Virus record (IMG/VR): IMGVR_UViG_3300017917_000663
Span: 1 to 32,154 of that record
Origin: a virus
DNA length: 32,154 nucleotides
Strand: one strand, 5' to 3'
Positions 21,246-29,858 of this stretch are shown here, piece after piece. The first letter of the stretch is position 1, and each line of letters opens with the position of its first letter. Under the pieces are notes generated by a model, which ran no database searches, was not told the DNA's origin, and was given only the letters and a program-made list of their open reading frames with translations. The position numbers and the translations under genes are program-made.

Positions 21246-23909
21246 TTATTCAAAACTAAACAAATTATCAAATGTTGTTTTAATATCTGTGTGTGCAGTA
21301 ATGTCCCAATTCAACACACCTAACAGATTGTCTACCTTCTGATCTACAATAGTTGACTCCATCTCGCTGTCATCAAACGGTAGTGCTTTAAACCAATCAG
21401 GCAAGTGTATTTCGTCTGTAGGATATCCAACACTGGTATAGCCTAAGGGATTATCCTTTAACTTACACACAATAGTTTTCATACCATCAACAATCTGCAT
21501 ACTGTAGTTATCACCCATCATACGGCGTAGATTATTCCAATTCATTGCCGCTCTGACGTGTCCGGGCATGTTAGCTTTGCCTAGGCGTTCTTCTTCTTTG
21601 GTAAACTTAGTTAAGTTATTCACACGCTTAGGTGTACCTTTTTCCCAGGCCGGTCTATCTTGGAAGGCAATCTTAAATTCACGCACCTTTTCATAGATAT
21701 GTTCTTTATCTGACCCAGTTAGTACATCTAATAGAATAGCACTTAAAAAGTCCTGTACTACCTTAGGAGTATCTGAGCGTTTCAAGTCTAAGCCCATGGC
21801 CTTGACTTTGCCGGGCTTACCATCTCGATCTAGTCGTTTGCCTTCTAGATCATAGATCAATACAGCGTAACGTTTCTTCTTAATAAACAGACCTTTTTCG
21901 GCAACTAGTTCTCGTCCACCTTTGATTGTTGCACCCATTTCGCGTGGACAGTGGAAGGCACGTTCCATCATTGCTGGGAAACTGTCATTTACCTGATCCG
22001 CAATATTATCATATAACTGTACAGCAATATCTTTAGACCATTCCATACGACCAGCTGCAACATCATCTTTTACCGCAGGCCATGCGCTAAAATAACAAGA
22101 GTCTGTGTCACCGTAGACAATAGCTTCACCTACGTGATCATACACTCCTGTAATACACTCATTGACAAATGCGTCCATGTGTTTGGCAATGGTACGACCA
22201 GTAAGTGTAGTACTCTGTCCAATACGTTTATCAAAAAATCTACAGCCTGGGTTCAGTAGCGCACCATATAAACTGTTCAAGTTAATTTTCTTAACTAGTT
22301 GTCGCTTATCCCAGAATGCAATATCCTCTGCGGTTGTAGCTTCTTTCTTTTTAGCCTGTAATTCTTTACGTTCCGCATACCAACGCTTGAGCAAACTTGG
22401 CACAATAGCTTCTTTAGCAAAACTAAAGATAGTTCCATTGGCACTGAGTATCCAAGGTTGACCGCTTTCGAAGACGATTTTATAAACTTCTGCGGCACTG
22501 TGTACAGTTGTTTCGTTGGAACCTTCCCAATCAATGGTAATTTCTGTGCCCTGTTGCATTTCCATAACCGCAGTGTACTCTAGTGTACCGAACAAACCTT
22601 CCCAGGCGTCAGCAAATGACGAACCTCCTGACATCTTTTGATTAATATAGTGGTCAGTCATGATAGGACGCAGTTGTCCTACAATAGTTTCTGGACCCAT
22701 ATTAAGTGCGCGAATGGCACTTGGATATAGACTGTTAATGTCAATAGCGCCAATGTAATCGTGCATACCTGCTTTAGGATATGCAACATAAGCACCTGCG
22801 GCCTGTGTGTCACCCTGTTCTTCGCGTCCCTTGCGATTAGGTACAACAAGGCCTTGGGCATGTGCTTGGTTAATAATAGCCTGTTCAGTGACAGCTACAG
22901 CACCCATGGTAGTTTGTAGTAGCACTGTGTTATCATGTGCCAACTCATTGGCTAGATCTAAGAAGCGTAACTTTTTGTCTAGTTTTGCCAACAACATAGT
23001 ATCTTGTCTGTTATAATCAATGAACTTAGGAAAGTCTTTGTTATATAACTGATCAAGTGTGCCTTCATAGGCAATCTTACGCTCATCTAATTCATATTCA
23101 CCAATGGCATCCAAACTGTAGCTGTGACGTTCTTCATATGTATACTTGCGATACAGTTGCATATAGTCTAGATGTACCCGACCAATCAAATCAAATGTTA
23201 GGTTAGTAGCACCAAAGCGTTCAAAGTCACGCTGTTTAGGATATTGTCCCCACAGGCAGAATCTGCGAGTATCATCTTTGCTTAGTACTCGATTAACACG
23301 CATAACTGTATACGGGATATCGAAGCCTTCACTGTTCCAACCACTTAGTACATCAGCATCATCAATTAAGTTAAGGAATGTATCTAACAAGTCTTCTTCA
23401 CGTTCAAATAAGAAACAGTTATCAAACTTGTCACAGATTTCCTGCGCAGTTTGCCAGCTATAACTTTTAGGTGGCAACACCAAAGTAACTAACTTATCTA
23501 GCCAATCTAGATAAATTGAAATAGCAGTAATTGGATTAAATGGATCTTCGGGCCGACTATAACCACGTGTTGGGTCAAAGTCGACCTCGATATCAAAAAA
23601 TGCTGTCTGTAGTTTTGGAGATTCGGCTCCTAGGTAGTTGTCGGCAAGACAACGAAACACTGGATTAATATCTGATTCCCACAGGCGTTTACCTGACTGT
23701 ATTTTTAATTCTTTATGAAATTCTTTGCCAATGCGAGTACTGAACCTGCTAACAGGTGTATCATAAATTGTGCGGAATTTACCTTTTGGGTCGTCGTAGT
23801 AGAATACATAATTTGCTGGGAACTCTCTGTATTCTCTAGAACCGTTGTGTCTTTCAACAACATGGATACGATCTTTAGCACGATCGTAGAGTGCGTCTAC
23901 ATAACTCAT
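21246..23909 (-). CDS. 43: Family B DNA polymerase (T4 gp43-like)
   Basis: The replicative polymerase, 887 residues (T4 gp43 has 898). The 3'-5' exonuclease sites are FFDIEVD (D106, E108), SGWNSEGFDIPY and YNRQDTMLL. The polymerase sites are DINSLYPSAIR (motif A), KKINLNSLYGALLN (motif B) and YGDTDSCYF (motif C). The C-terminus ends in TFDNLFSFE, which resembles the clamp-binding tail of T4-type polymerases. All catalytic residues look intact. AAAGG precedes the ATG. The 77-base leader contains a GTTC-N7-GAAC inverted repeat at 23951-23965, and T4 gp43 is known to bind its own leader, but no clear equivalent operator is seen. Only weak promoter-like sequence lies upstream. Confidence 0.96.
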   Translation of the reverse strand: MSYVDALYDRAKDRIHVVERHNGSREYREFPANYVFYYDDPKGKFRTIYDTPVSRFSTRIGKEFHKELKIQSGKRLWESDINPVFRCLADNYLGAESPKLQTAFFDIEVDFDPTRGYSRPEDPFNPITAISIYLDWLDKLVTLVLPPKSYSWQTAQEICDKFDNCFLFEREEDLLDTFLNLIDDADVLSGWNSEGFDIPYTVMRVNRVLSKDDTRRFCLWGQYPKQRDFERFGATNLTFDLIGRVHLDYMQLYRKYTYEERHSYSLDAIGEYELDERKIAYEGTLDQLYNKDFPKFIDYNRQDTMLLAKLDKKLRFLDLANELAHDNTVLLQTTMGAVAVTEQAIINQAHAQGLVVPNRKGREEQGDTQAAGAYVAYPKAGMHDYIGAIDINSLYPSAIRALNMGPETIVGQLRPIMTDHYINQKMSGGSSFADAWEGLFGTLEYTAVMEMQQGTEITIDWEGSNETTVHSAAEVYKIVFESGQPWILSANGTIFSFAKEAIVPSLLKRWYAERKELQAKKKEATTAEDIAFWDKRQLVKKINLNSLYGALLNPGCRFFDKRIGQSTTLTGRTIAKHMDAFVNECITGVYDHVGEAIVYGDTDSCYFSAWPAVKDDVAAGRMEWSKDIAVQLYDNIADQVNDSFPAMMERAFHCPREMGATIKGGRELVAEKGLFIKKKRYAVLIYDLEGKRLDRDGKPGKVKAMGLDLKRSDTPKVVQDFLSAILLDVLTGSDKEHIYEKVREFKIAFQDRPAWEKGTPKRVNNLTKFTKEEERLGKANMPGHVRAAMNWNNLRRMMGDNYSMQIVDGMKTIVCKLKDNPLGYTSVGYPTDEIHLPDWFKALPFDDSEMESTIVDQKVDNLLGVLNWDITAHTDIKTTFDNLFSFE

Positions 23910-23986
23910 ATTTTCCTTTCACCACTTGTGGCTGGCTAACCTTTCTACATGTTCGTAAAGTGAACGACACTATAATAGTATATAGC

Positions 23987-25276
23987 TTATTTGTAATAAA
24001 TGCTATAGATTTCACGAATGTTTTTATCCAAATGTACACGCTGTACTTCATCTAAGCAATAGTGTATAAGTTCATGATCGTCGGCAAAGTTGGTAGTATC
24101 TAACAAATTTTTATAGTATTCAAACGCATATTCAGTATATTTAGGATACACACCATTGTAGCTGTTAAACTTTGCTCTAAGTTGTTCAGCAACACTCTTA
24201 GGTACTATTTCTATGCCAAAATTAGTTCGTTTGTGCAAAACTAGATTAGGACTAATACCAAAACGAACACGTCGGCTAAAACGTTTGCTAAAGTACGTCC
24301 AGAAATCTAAGATATGATGAAAGTTTAGTGCGGTAATAGTACTGATCATATGTACTTCAATGTGCTTAGTCTGCTGACGTTCAACTATCCAGTCCATAAG
24401 CATGTCAACATTCTTTTCAATGCTTTCCCAGTTACTGGGTGTACGTTGTATGTAGGCAATTTCGTCCATACCGTCTAAACTCAAATTGAACCAAACTTCG
24501 TTAAACTTGTCCAGGCTGTTCAGTAGACGTTTGTTAATATTGGTACAGTTAGTACTGGGCCACATGGTTAGATCTGGTCGATGCGGCGCATCGGCTAAGA
24601 ACTCAATGAAATCCAAGACCTGTGGTATTAGAGTAGGCTCGCCGCCGGTAAAAAAGATGCGCTGTAGATCCTGTGTGTGATCCTTAAATATTTCACTTAG
24701 TGGAATGTGTAAGGGCCAGTCAAATGTAGTACCAAAAGGTATCTGTCTGTCCATGTTATTGTCATCTAAGATCTCAACGCCCTTGACATAAGATATTCTA
24801 TCCGAGCTTGGAAAAAACTTACTGTATAGTTTTTGATATTGCGTACTGTATCCGTTGTTGCACATTTTGCAGGCTAGGTTACATAGATTTCCAATGCTCA
24901 ATTGAAAGTCGAATGCTAGTTTGTCTAGCTCGCCGTTGTGTGTGCGAGCATATTCTATACGATCCTGTATGTCAGATAATAGTATACGTCTGTTGGCCGC
25001 TTGTAGTCTTACACTGTTACCAGCAGTGTTGTCTTCATTTTCCATCATCCAACAGTAACGACAAAGCTCAGGACGCTCTCCACGTATCATTGCTAGTCTA
25101 GTTTCTTTTAACTGCTCGCTGTTCCAGGCTTCTTTAAGTGTATGTGTTTGTATGTTGTAGACGCGACCTTGACTGTCGCGGTGACTGTTATTCCAGGCCG
25201 CACAGCAAAATTTGATGTCTCCGTTTGGTTCTATATCTGTATGTCCAAACGCAAAACTACATAGAGTATTACTCAT
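23987..25276 (-). CDS. Radical SAM protein A of the tandem cluster
   Basis: 429 residues. The N-terminal module has C6, C24-C25 and C72-RY-C75 around DIEPNGDIKFCCAAW and LKEAWNSEQLKETR. This pattern is like the SPASM domain of peptide-modifying enzymes, but it lies before the catalytic domain. The radical SAM core has C132-NLA-C136-KM-C139 and a FTGGEPTLIP motif, then later strands (LTMWPSTNCT, WFNLSLDGMDE) typical of the fold. Family members with auxiliary clusters modify peptides, proteins or sugars; the substrate here is unknown. It overlaps gene B by 8 bases and is the last of the three tandem genes. Confidence 0.88.
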   Translation of the reverse strand: MSNTLCSFAFGHTDIEPNGDIKFCCAAWNNSHRDSQGRVYNIQTHTLKEAWNSEQLKETRLAMIRGERPELCRYCWMMENEDNTAGNSVRLQAANRRILLSDIQDRIEYARTHNGELDKLAFDFQLSIGNLCNLACKMCNNGYSTQYQKLYSKFFPSSDRISYVKGVEILDDNNMDRQIPFGTTFDWPLHIPLSEIFKDHTQDLQRIFFTGGEPTLIPQVLDFIEFLADAPHRPDLTMWPSTNCTNINKRLLNSLDKFNEVWFNLSLDGMDEIAYIQRTPSNWESIEKNVDMLMDWIVERQQTKHIEVHMISTITALNFHHILDFWTYFSKRFSRRVRFGISPNLVLHKRTNFGIEIVPKSVAEQLRAKFNSYNGVYPKYTEYAFEYYKNLLDTTNFADDHELIHYCLDEVQRVHLDKNIREIYSIYYK

Positions 25277-26474
25277 TGATCAACACCTTGTAAAATTCTG
25301 GAAATGTATCAGCATAACGCTGACCACGCAACTCATCATATTTATTAGTAAAATCCCAGAATTGTTGCATTAGTTGTTCTGAGTTGGGATACTCTAGGTT
25401 AATAAAGTTAATTACGTTATCAATCTTTTCATTCCATGCCGCACTTCTGAACGGTTGTTCTTTTAAATGATCAACAATAGCCTTTTTAACGCTAGGCGTG
25501 GCAATACGTAAATTTAAGTAGTCGGGTCTGTGTACTATATTAATACCACAGTGTATGCCCATATCGTGAAAAAATTTCACATACTCTTTAACATAGTAAA
25601 CATTTAGTAGACTTATAGTAATACATGCTTCGAGATGAAATCTACTAGGATTGGCTTGTTCAACCTCTTGATATTTTATTAGATTGTCTAATACGTGATT
25701 CCACTGTGCAGGGTATCGCATATAATCAAATTGTTCGTGTGTAGCATCAATACTAACACCTAGTTCTACACGTTGGAAACTACCAAATAGTTCAGCAAAA
25801 TCATCGTGCCAAATTGTACCATTGGTATTAATGTGTATTGTTTGATTTTGACTAGCACCCAAGCGCACACTGGCTCTAAGCTGTTCTAGCAATGGTTCAA
25901 TCAGCAGTGGCTCGGCACCATACAGATCATAAAAAACAATTTGGTCGTTCCATTGTGATAACACAGGCCATAATCGTTGATTGTCTGCTGCAAAACTATC
26001 ACGTATACTATCGTATTGATGCACGTAGTCAACAAATGATATAGACGTTTTAGGCTTTACTTCAACTTGATAGTGATCTCTGTACCACTTACTACTAACA
26101 TAGGGATTACAATGACGGCAACTAAGATTACAGACATTACCTGGTTTAAACATAAACACCCGCGGTTGGTCGGGATTGGCCTTAACAGTGCTAAAACGTT
26201 CCTGTGCTTGTAAACGTATACTAGTGCGCCCTGCCGCCTCTTCATCCCAACAGTCGCGACAGTTAGGGTGCTTTACTCCATCTAATAACGCCTGGCGAAT
26301 TTCTTGGCGGGTGGGACTATTCCATCCTTCTTCAAGACTGTTGGTATCTAATCTTAATACGTTGCCGTGCGAGTCTCGAAATTCTGTACGGCTTTGGTTA
26401 CAGATAGTCATGTTGCCATTAGTCTGTGTGGCCAAGCCAATGTCAGCCAAGATGCAGTAGGTATTACAGGTCAT
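25269..26474 (-). CDS. Radical SAM protein B of the tandem cluster
   Basis: 401 residues with the same order as proteins A and C. The N-terminal module has C3 and C7, C25 and C72-RD-C75, with LEEGWNSPTRQEIRQALLDG. The CC pair of the sister proteins is replaced by a single cysteine (TICN). The core motif is C115-NLS-C119-RH-C122, with YGAEPLLIEPL in place of GGEP. HINTNGTIWHD and LGVSIDATHEQFDYMRYP are typical of SPASM-type radical SAM enzymes. It overlaps both neighbours by 8-11 bases. The changed GGEP and cysteine pattern suggests a different job from its sisters, not a plain duplicate. Confidence 0.87.
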   Translation of the reverse strand: MTCNTYCILADIGLATQTNGNMTICNQSRTEFRDSHGNVLRLDTNSLEEGWNSPTRQEIRQALLDGVKHPNCRDCWDEEAAGRTSIRLQAQERFSTVKANPDQPRVFMFKPGNVCNLSCRHCNPYVSSKWYRDHYQVEVKPKTSISFVDYVHQYDSIRDSFAADNQRLWPVLSQWNDQIVFYDLYGAEPLLIEPLLEQLRASVRLGASQNQTIHINTNGTIWHDDFAELFGSFQRVELGVSIDATHEQFDYMRYPAQWNHVLDNLIKYQEVEQANPSRFHLEACITISLLNVYYVKEYVKFFHDMGIHCGINIVHRPDYLNLRIATPSVKKAIVDHLKEQPFRSAAWNEKIDNVINFINLEYPNSEQLMQQFWDFTNKYDELRGQRYADTFPEFYKVLINE

Positions 26475-27588
26475 GCTGTATTAGCTCGTATAATTCAGGC
26501 CACAGCACAGAAAATGGTTGGGTGTTGGCATATTTACTTTCAAATGTACTACACCAGTCTAGGAACTCTCGATTACAATATTTTTTTGGCTGTGCATTTT
26601 TTAATTCTTCTTGTATAGTAGTAAAGAATGTACGATTGTCTTCTGAAATTTTAACTGCATCAAAAAGTCTATCAATTTCTTTGACAGCACGTTCTCTAAC
26701 AGCAGGACCAAAATTAGCAACATTTTGATAGGCTGGACCCCAAAGCGGTTGCCAGTGTATGTTTATATTGAGCTCTTTGATAACCTGATACAGCTCTAAA
26801 AGATTTGTAGCACTATGAATATTATACACAGACAGCGCAGTGATGTGATGTCCTGGTAACTGCTGAACTGTTGCTATATTGTTTTTCCAAGTATCCCAAC
26901 TTGCACCATGTCGCACATATTCAAATCTGCGCCCGACGGTTTCCATGCTGGCTTTCCAACCAACATTAGTCTTTGTCTTTAAAACATCAAACACAGGACA
27001 ACGATCTAAGTTTACGCTGAGATTGCTGATTAGATCTATTGGGATATTATTTCCAACGCTTTCTAGTAGACGTTTATTTTGTTTTGGTAACAGTGGTTCC
27101 CCGCCGGCTAACAAAATAGTTTCTAATCCGTCGCTGTTAGCATGGATGTAGTCAAGTACATGATCATAGTAGGCACGCTGTACAGACTCAACAGTAATAC
27201 CTTTACGCTTTTGCCACTCGGTGCTACAGTCTTCGCTACAATAGACACAGTTAAGGTTACATAATGCGTTCCAACGAATATCAATATTACGTAGTTTAAA
27301 TCCAGTATTTGAATTTAACAGTTCTTCTGTGGTGGTATACTGCTCGTAGTAGTTACGCAGACTGTAGCCTGTAGCAGCATCATCGCGCTGACAGTTCTTA
27401 CAATAATCTACAGGACGATCTTCAATGATTCCTTGTTTAATCTCAATTACTCGAGGACTGTTAATAATTTCCTCTAAGGTATTGTTGTTAAGATTACCCC
27501 AGTAATAACCCCCGGCACAGCAACTTTTTACCGAACCGTCTGTTTCTATAAAGATTCCAGTCCAAGGGCTCTTACACTTATTTGTCAT
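26464..27588 (-). CDS. Radical SAM protein C of the tandem cluster
   Basis: 374 residues. The N-terminal module has C5, C23-C24 and C63-KN-C66 (KSPWTGIFIETDGSVKSCC and NNTLEEIINSPRVIEIKQG). The core motif is C110-NLN-C114-VY-C117, with LLAGGEPLLPKQN. Further conserved-type strands are PIDLISNLSVN and VGWKASMETVGRRFEYVRHG. The arrangement of an N-terminal SPASM-like module followed by the radical SAM barrel is shared with genes A and B. It starts by TAATG at the end of the DsbA-like gene, so it is the first radical SAM gene of the unit driven by the promoter at 27874-27902. Substrate unknown. Confidence 0.88.
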   Translation of the reverse strand: MTNKCKSPWTGIFIETDGSVKSCCAGGYYWGNLNNNTLEEIINSPRVIEIKQGIIEDRPVDYCKNCQRDDAATGYSLRNYYEQYTTTEELLNSNTGFKLRNIDIRWNALCNLNCVYCSEDCSTEWQKRKGITVESVQRAYYDHVLDYIHANSDGLETILLAGGEPLLPKQNKRLLESVGNNIPIDLISNLSVNLDRCPVFDVLKTKTNVGWKASMETVGRRFEYVRHGASWDTWKNNIATVQQLPGHHITALSVYNIHSATNLLELYQVIKELNINIHWQPLWGPAYQNVANFGPAVRERAVKEIDRLFDAVKISEDNRTFFTTIQEELKNAQPKKYCNREFLDWCSTFESKYANTQPFSVLWPELYELIQHDL

Positions 27589-27848
27589 TAAAGGGTACGG
27601 CCAACAGTTTCTAAAATGTCTTGAACAGTTTCATGATCTTGATTGGTTTCACCAAATTTACTTTTTTGAGCAATTTTAATAGCTTTTTTAAGCAGTGCTG
27701 GTTTAATTTCTAACTCTTCGGCCACGGCTTTAATAGTATCATTTAGGCCTGCGCTAAGATCTTCTACTTCTGTTAATACTTGAATACCTTCGTTGACTAG
27801 CTGTGTTAGTTTAGCTTTTTGCTCAGATGAAAACATTCTTGCTGACAT
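27588..27848 (-). CDS. DsbA-like small dsDNA-binding protein (T4 type)
   Basis: This 86-residue protein starts at ATG 27848 behind an AAGGAG ribosome site. The open frame runs further upstream, but that part would lie in the promoter. The helical, charged sequence with LNDTIKAVAEELEIKPALLKKAIKIAQK resembles the C-terminal part of T4 DsbA, a dsDNA-binding protein implicated in late promoter regulation. The likeness is moderate. It heads the unit of three radical SAM genes, to which it is joined by TAATG. It should not be confused with bacterial disulfide oxidoreductase DsbA. Confidence 0.6.
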   Translation of the reverse strand: MSARMFSSEQKAKLTQLVNEGIQVLTEVEDLSAGLNDTIKAVAEELEIKPALLKKAIKIAQKSKFGETNQDHETVQDILETVGRTL

Positions 27849-27873
27849 TGAGATTCTCCTTGAATAAAAACTT

Positions 27874-27902
27874 AGTATATAATAATTAATTATCAAGGTC
27901 AA
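27874..27902 (-). promoter_or_regulatory. Sigma70-like promoter for the DsbA-like/radical SAM unit
   Basis: TTGACC (27902-27897), a 17-base spacer, then TATACT (27879-27874) on the minus strand. The leader is about 20 bases. It lies back to back with a plus-strand late promoter 10 bases away. Confidence 0.8.
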
Positions 27903-27911
27903 TAGCACTAC

Positions 27912-27919
27912 TATAAATA
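27912..27919 (+). promoter_or_regulatory. T4-type late promoter for the desaturase genes
   Basis: TATAAATA, an exact match to the T4 late consensus, stands in the divergent gap. The expected start is near 27925, two bases before the AGGAG ribosome site (27927-27931) and 12 bases before the ATG at 27937. No -35 element is needed for this class. It implies a gp55-like late sigma factor elsewhere in the genome. Confidence 0.7.
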
Positions 27920-27936
27920 TTTTAATAGGAGATACC

Positions 27937-28698
27937 ATGTTTAGCTGGCAAGCCGGGTTGATAACATTTTTAATCTTACAACACTTTAGATGGGTAGTAT
28001 TTTCTATCTACGTTCACCGCGGCCTTGGACATCACATGTTTGAATTTTCTCCGGTATTATCTCACATATTTAGATTCTATCTTTGGTTTGCAATGAAGTT
28101 CACCTGGCCAAATTGGATGCAGTATTATGCTGCACAACATAGAAAACATCACAGATACAGCGACATACCCGGTGACCCACACAGTCCTTATCTTTTAAAA
28201 TTTAAAGAACTGTTATATGATTTTGATAAACCCAATTCTAGTTATGCACTGTCTCTAGAGGAGATACAACAGTATGCACCGGATATAAAAACTCCTGATG
28301 ATTGGATGCAAAAAAACGTGTATGGATCATATCCTAAATTAGGACTAGCAATATATTGGTTATTAGGTACACTATTTTTTGGTTGGTTTGGGTTTGTAGT
28401 TGGGTTAATTACATATTTGTTTATGGATCAGATTGGTATTATACTTTCCAATTGGGTCATGCACAAAGTAGGTTTTAGTTACGCTACACGAACTGAAACC
28501 GGAGATCGTAGTAAAATTGTGTTTCCGTTTGGTATTATAATGGGTGGTGAGGCATTACATGCTCGTCATCACAACGATCCTAGTAATCCTAATTTTGCTC
28601 ATCGCTGGTGGGAGTTTGATACAGGATATTGGTATTGCCGTCTGTTTATAGCATTAGGACTAATGACTTTAGTAGACAAAGGGCATAAACGTGTTTAG
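27937..28698 (+). CDS. Membrane fatty-acid desaturase 1 (acyl-CoA delta-9 type)
   Basis: 253 residues. It has the three histidine boxes of delta-9-type desaturases: HRGLGH (H-x4-H), HRKHH (H-x2-HH) and HARHH (H-x2-HH), which bind the di-iron centre. Hydrophobic segments flank them (residues 3-25, about 48-62 and 130-165), consistent with an integral membrane enzyme. It introduces a double bond into fatty acyl chains, which would raise membrane fluidity. It is one of only two plus-strand genes, behind a late promoter and a good ribosome site. It shares its MFSWQA start and most motifs with the next gene, a tandem duplicate. Confidence 0.9.
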   Translation: MFSWQAGLITFLILQHFRWVVFSIYVHRGLGHHMFEFSPVLSHIFRFYLWFAMKFTWPNWMQYYAAQHRKHHRYSDIPGDPHSPYLLKFKELLYDFDKPNSSYALSLEEIQQYAPDIKTPDDWMQKNVYGSYPKLGLAIYWLLGTLFFGWFGFVVGLITYLFMDQIGIILSNWVMHKVGFSYATRTETGDRSKIVFPFGIIMGGEALHARHHNDPSNPNFAHRWWEFDTGYWYCRLFIALGLMTLVDKGHKRV

Positions 28699-29443
28699 TT
28701 GGCAAGCATGTCTACTAACATTTTTTGTAATTTGGCATGTTTTAGGTTGTGTCTATAGTATCTACGTACACCGCGGGTTAGGTCACAGATATTTTAGTTT
28801 TCATCCAACTTTAGAACATTTCTTTCGATTCTATCTCTGGCTATGTTTAGGTTTCAGTTACCGTAATTGGATGCAACACTGGGCTGCTAAACATCGCAAA
28901 CATCATAGATATTCAGACACAGCTGAAGATCCAAACAGCCCACACCACTATACTCTAAAGCAGATGCTAGATGTAAATCACAGTGATTCGTCACGTTGTA
29001 ATTATATTAGTCCGGAGGATGTTCAATTATATGCACCAGATGTTGTTACTGCCAACGACTGGTTAGAAAATAATCTATATCGACCACATAGAAAGTTAGG
29101 CATGCTTAGTTTATGGATATTGTTTACTGTATTTTTTGGTTGGACAGGATTTGTAGTTGGTGCGTTAATATACTATCAATCGCAAAATTTAGGAGTCATC
29201 ATTGGCAACTACCTAGTGCATAAAGTAGGGTTTACCTACGAAAAAAATCGTGGTGCTGACCGTAGTCGTATACTCTGTCCATTTGGTATATTCTTTGGCG
29301 GCGAAGAAATACATACTCATCATCATAATGATCCTAGCAAACCTTACTTTAGTAGGTACTGGTGGGAATTTGACAGCAGTTGGTTCTACGCACGCATACT
29401 GATGTTTTTAGGATTAATGCAACTAAACAACAGGTTTAAATAA
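28691..29443 (+). CDS. Membrane fatty-acid desaturase 2 (tandem paralogue)
   Basis: 250 residues, starting at GTG 28691 inside the end of desaturase 1 (8-base overlap) and beginning MFSWQAC like its partner. Histidine boxes are HRGLGH, HRKHHRYSD and HTHHHN, all intact, and NWMQHWAAKHRKHHRYSD matches the NWMQYYAAQHRKHHRYSD of paralogue 1. The copies have diverged clearly at the protein level, so the duplication is not recent or the substrates have drifted apart. It ends tail to tail with the minus-strand 140-residue gene, whose stop it overlaps by eight bases, with no terminator between them. Confidence 0.9.
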   Translation: MFSWQACLLTFFVIWHVLGCVYSIYVHRGLGHRYFSFHPTLEHFFRFYLWLCLGFSYRNWMQHWAAKHRKHHRYSDTAEDPNSPHHYTLKQMLDVNHSDSSRCNYISPEDVQLYAPDVVTANDWLENNLYRPHRKLGMLSLWILFTVFFGWTGFVVGALIYYQSQNLGVIIGNYLVHKVGFTYEKNRGADRSRILCPFGIFFGGEEIHTHHHNDPSKPYFSRYWWEFDSSWFYARILMFLGLMQLNNRFK

Positions 29444-29858
29444 CTCTGCGTAGTTTTCTTAAGATACGTGTGGCATTGTTAAACTCTGTGGCCATATCAT
29501 CGTAGATATCCTCAGGCGGCCTTACAATAAACGCACGATTTAAGTAGGCGGTTTGTCCTAGTTCTTGATAGTAGTTGTTACTAGGCCAACGTCGATGGTT
29601 CCATTCCATGGCATGTATTAACAGGCACTCGTCGGCTACTTCTTTCAGCACATGTTTTCGTTGTGATACAGGCATAGCATTACTGGCTAAAAGTTTAACG
29701 CCCAATGGTTCTGTGTTTATCTGTGGTTTGTCTAAGAAATGAGCAAATACGTGTACTACGTATGCTTCGACATCGTGTTTAAGATTAATTGTTAGCTGTT
29801 GCTCAGCTTCTTTAATGAGCGTATAGGATTCTTTTACGTAAGTTTCCCAGTTGTTCAT
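29436..29858 (-). CDS. Unknown 140-residue protein downstream of the superoxide dismutase gene
   Basis: The protein is mostly helical, with repeated charged stretches (WETYVKESYTLIKEAEQQL, VSQRKHVLKEVADECLLIHAMEW) and a C-terminal basic end (RILRKLRRVI). No cysteine cluster, signal peptide or membrane segment is seen. It overlaps the superoxide dismutase gene by ATGA and is the last gene of the leftward block. No family is recognised. The context with likely head-packaged proteins makes a virion role possible. Confidence 0.55.
   Translation of the reverse strand: MNNWETYVKESYTLIKEAEQQLTINLKHDVEAYVVHVFAHFLDKPQINTEPLGVKLLASNAMPVSQRKHVLKEVADECLLIHAMEWNHRRWPSNNYYQELGQTAYLNRAFIVRPPEDIYDDMATEFNNATRILRKLRRVI

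Noticed and set aside
22162-22461. Plus-strand open frame of 99 codons opposite the DNA polymerase
   Set aside because: It is antisense to polymerase motif B, with composition set by that gene.
23951-23965. GTTC-N7-GAAC repeat in the polymerase leader as a gp43-type translational operator
   Set aside because: The stem is only four pairs and it lies more than 30 bases from the ribosome site, unlike the T4 operator. Mentioned only in the polymerase entry.
23977-24005. Promoter for the DNA polymerase with TATACT and a 17-base spacer
   Set aside because: The -35 position reads TAGCAT, a poor match, so I did not list it as a feature. Polymerase may be read through from the radical SAM unit.
27849-27938. 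Upstream extension of the DsbA-like protein with a hydrophobic N-terminus
   Set aside because: The extension runs through the sigma70-like promoter and past the predicted transcription start, while the ATG at 27848 has an AAGGAG site.
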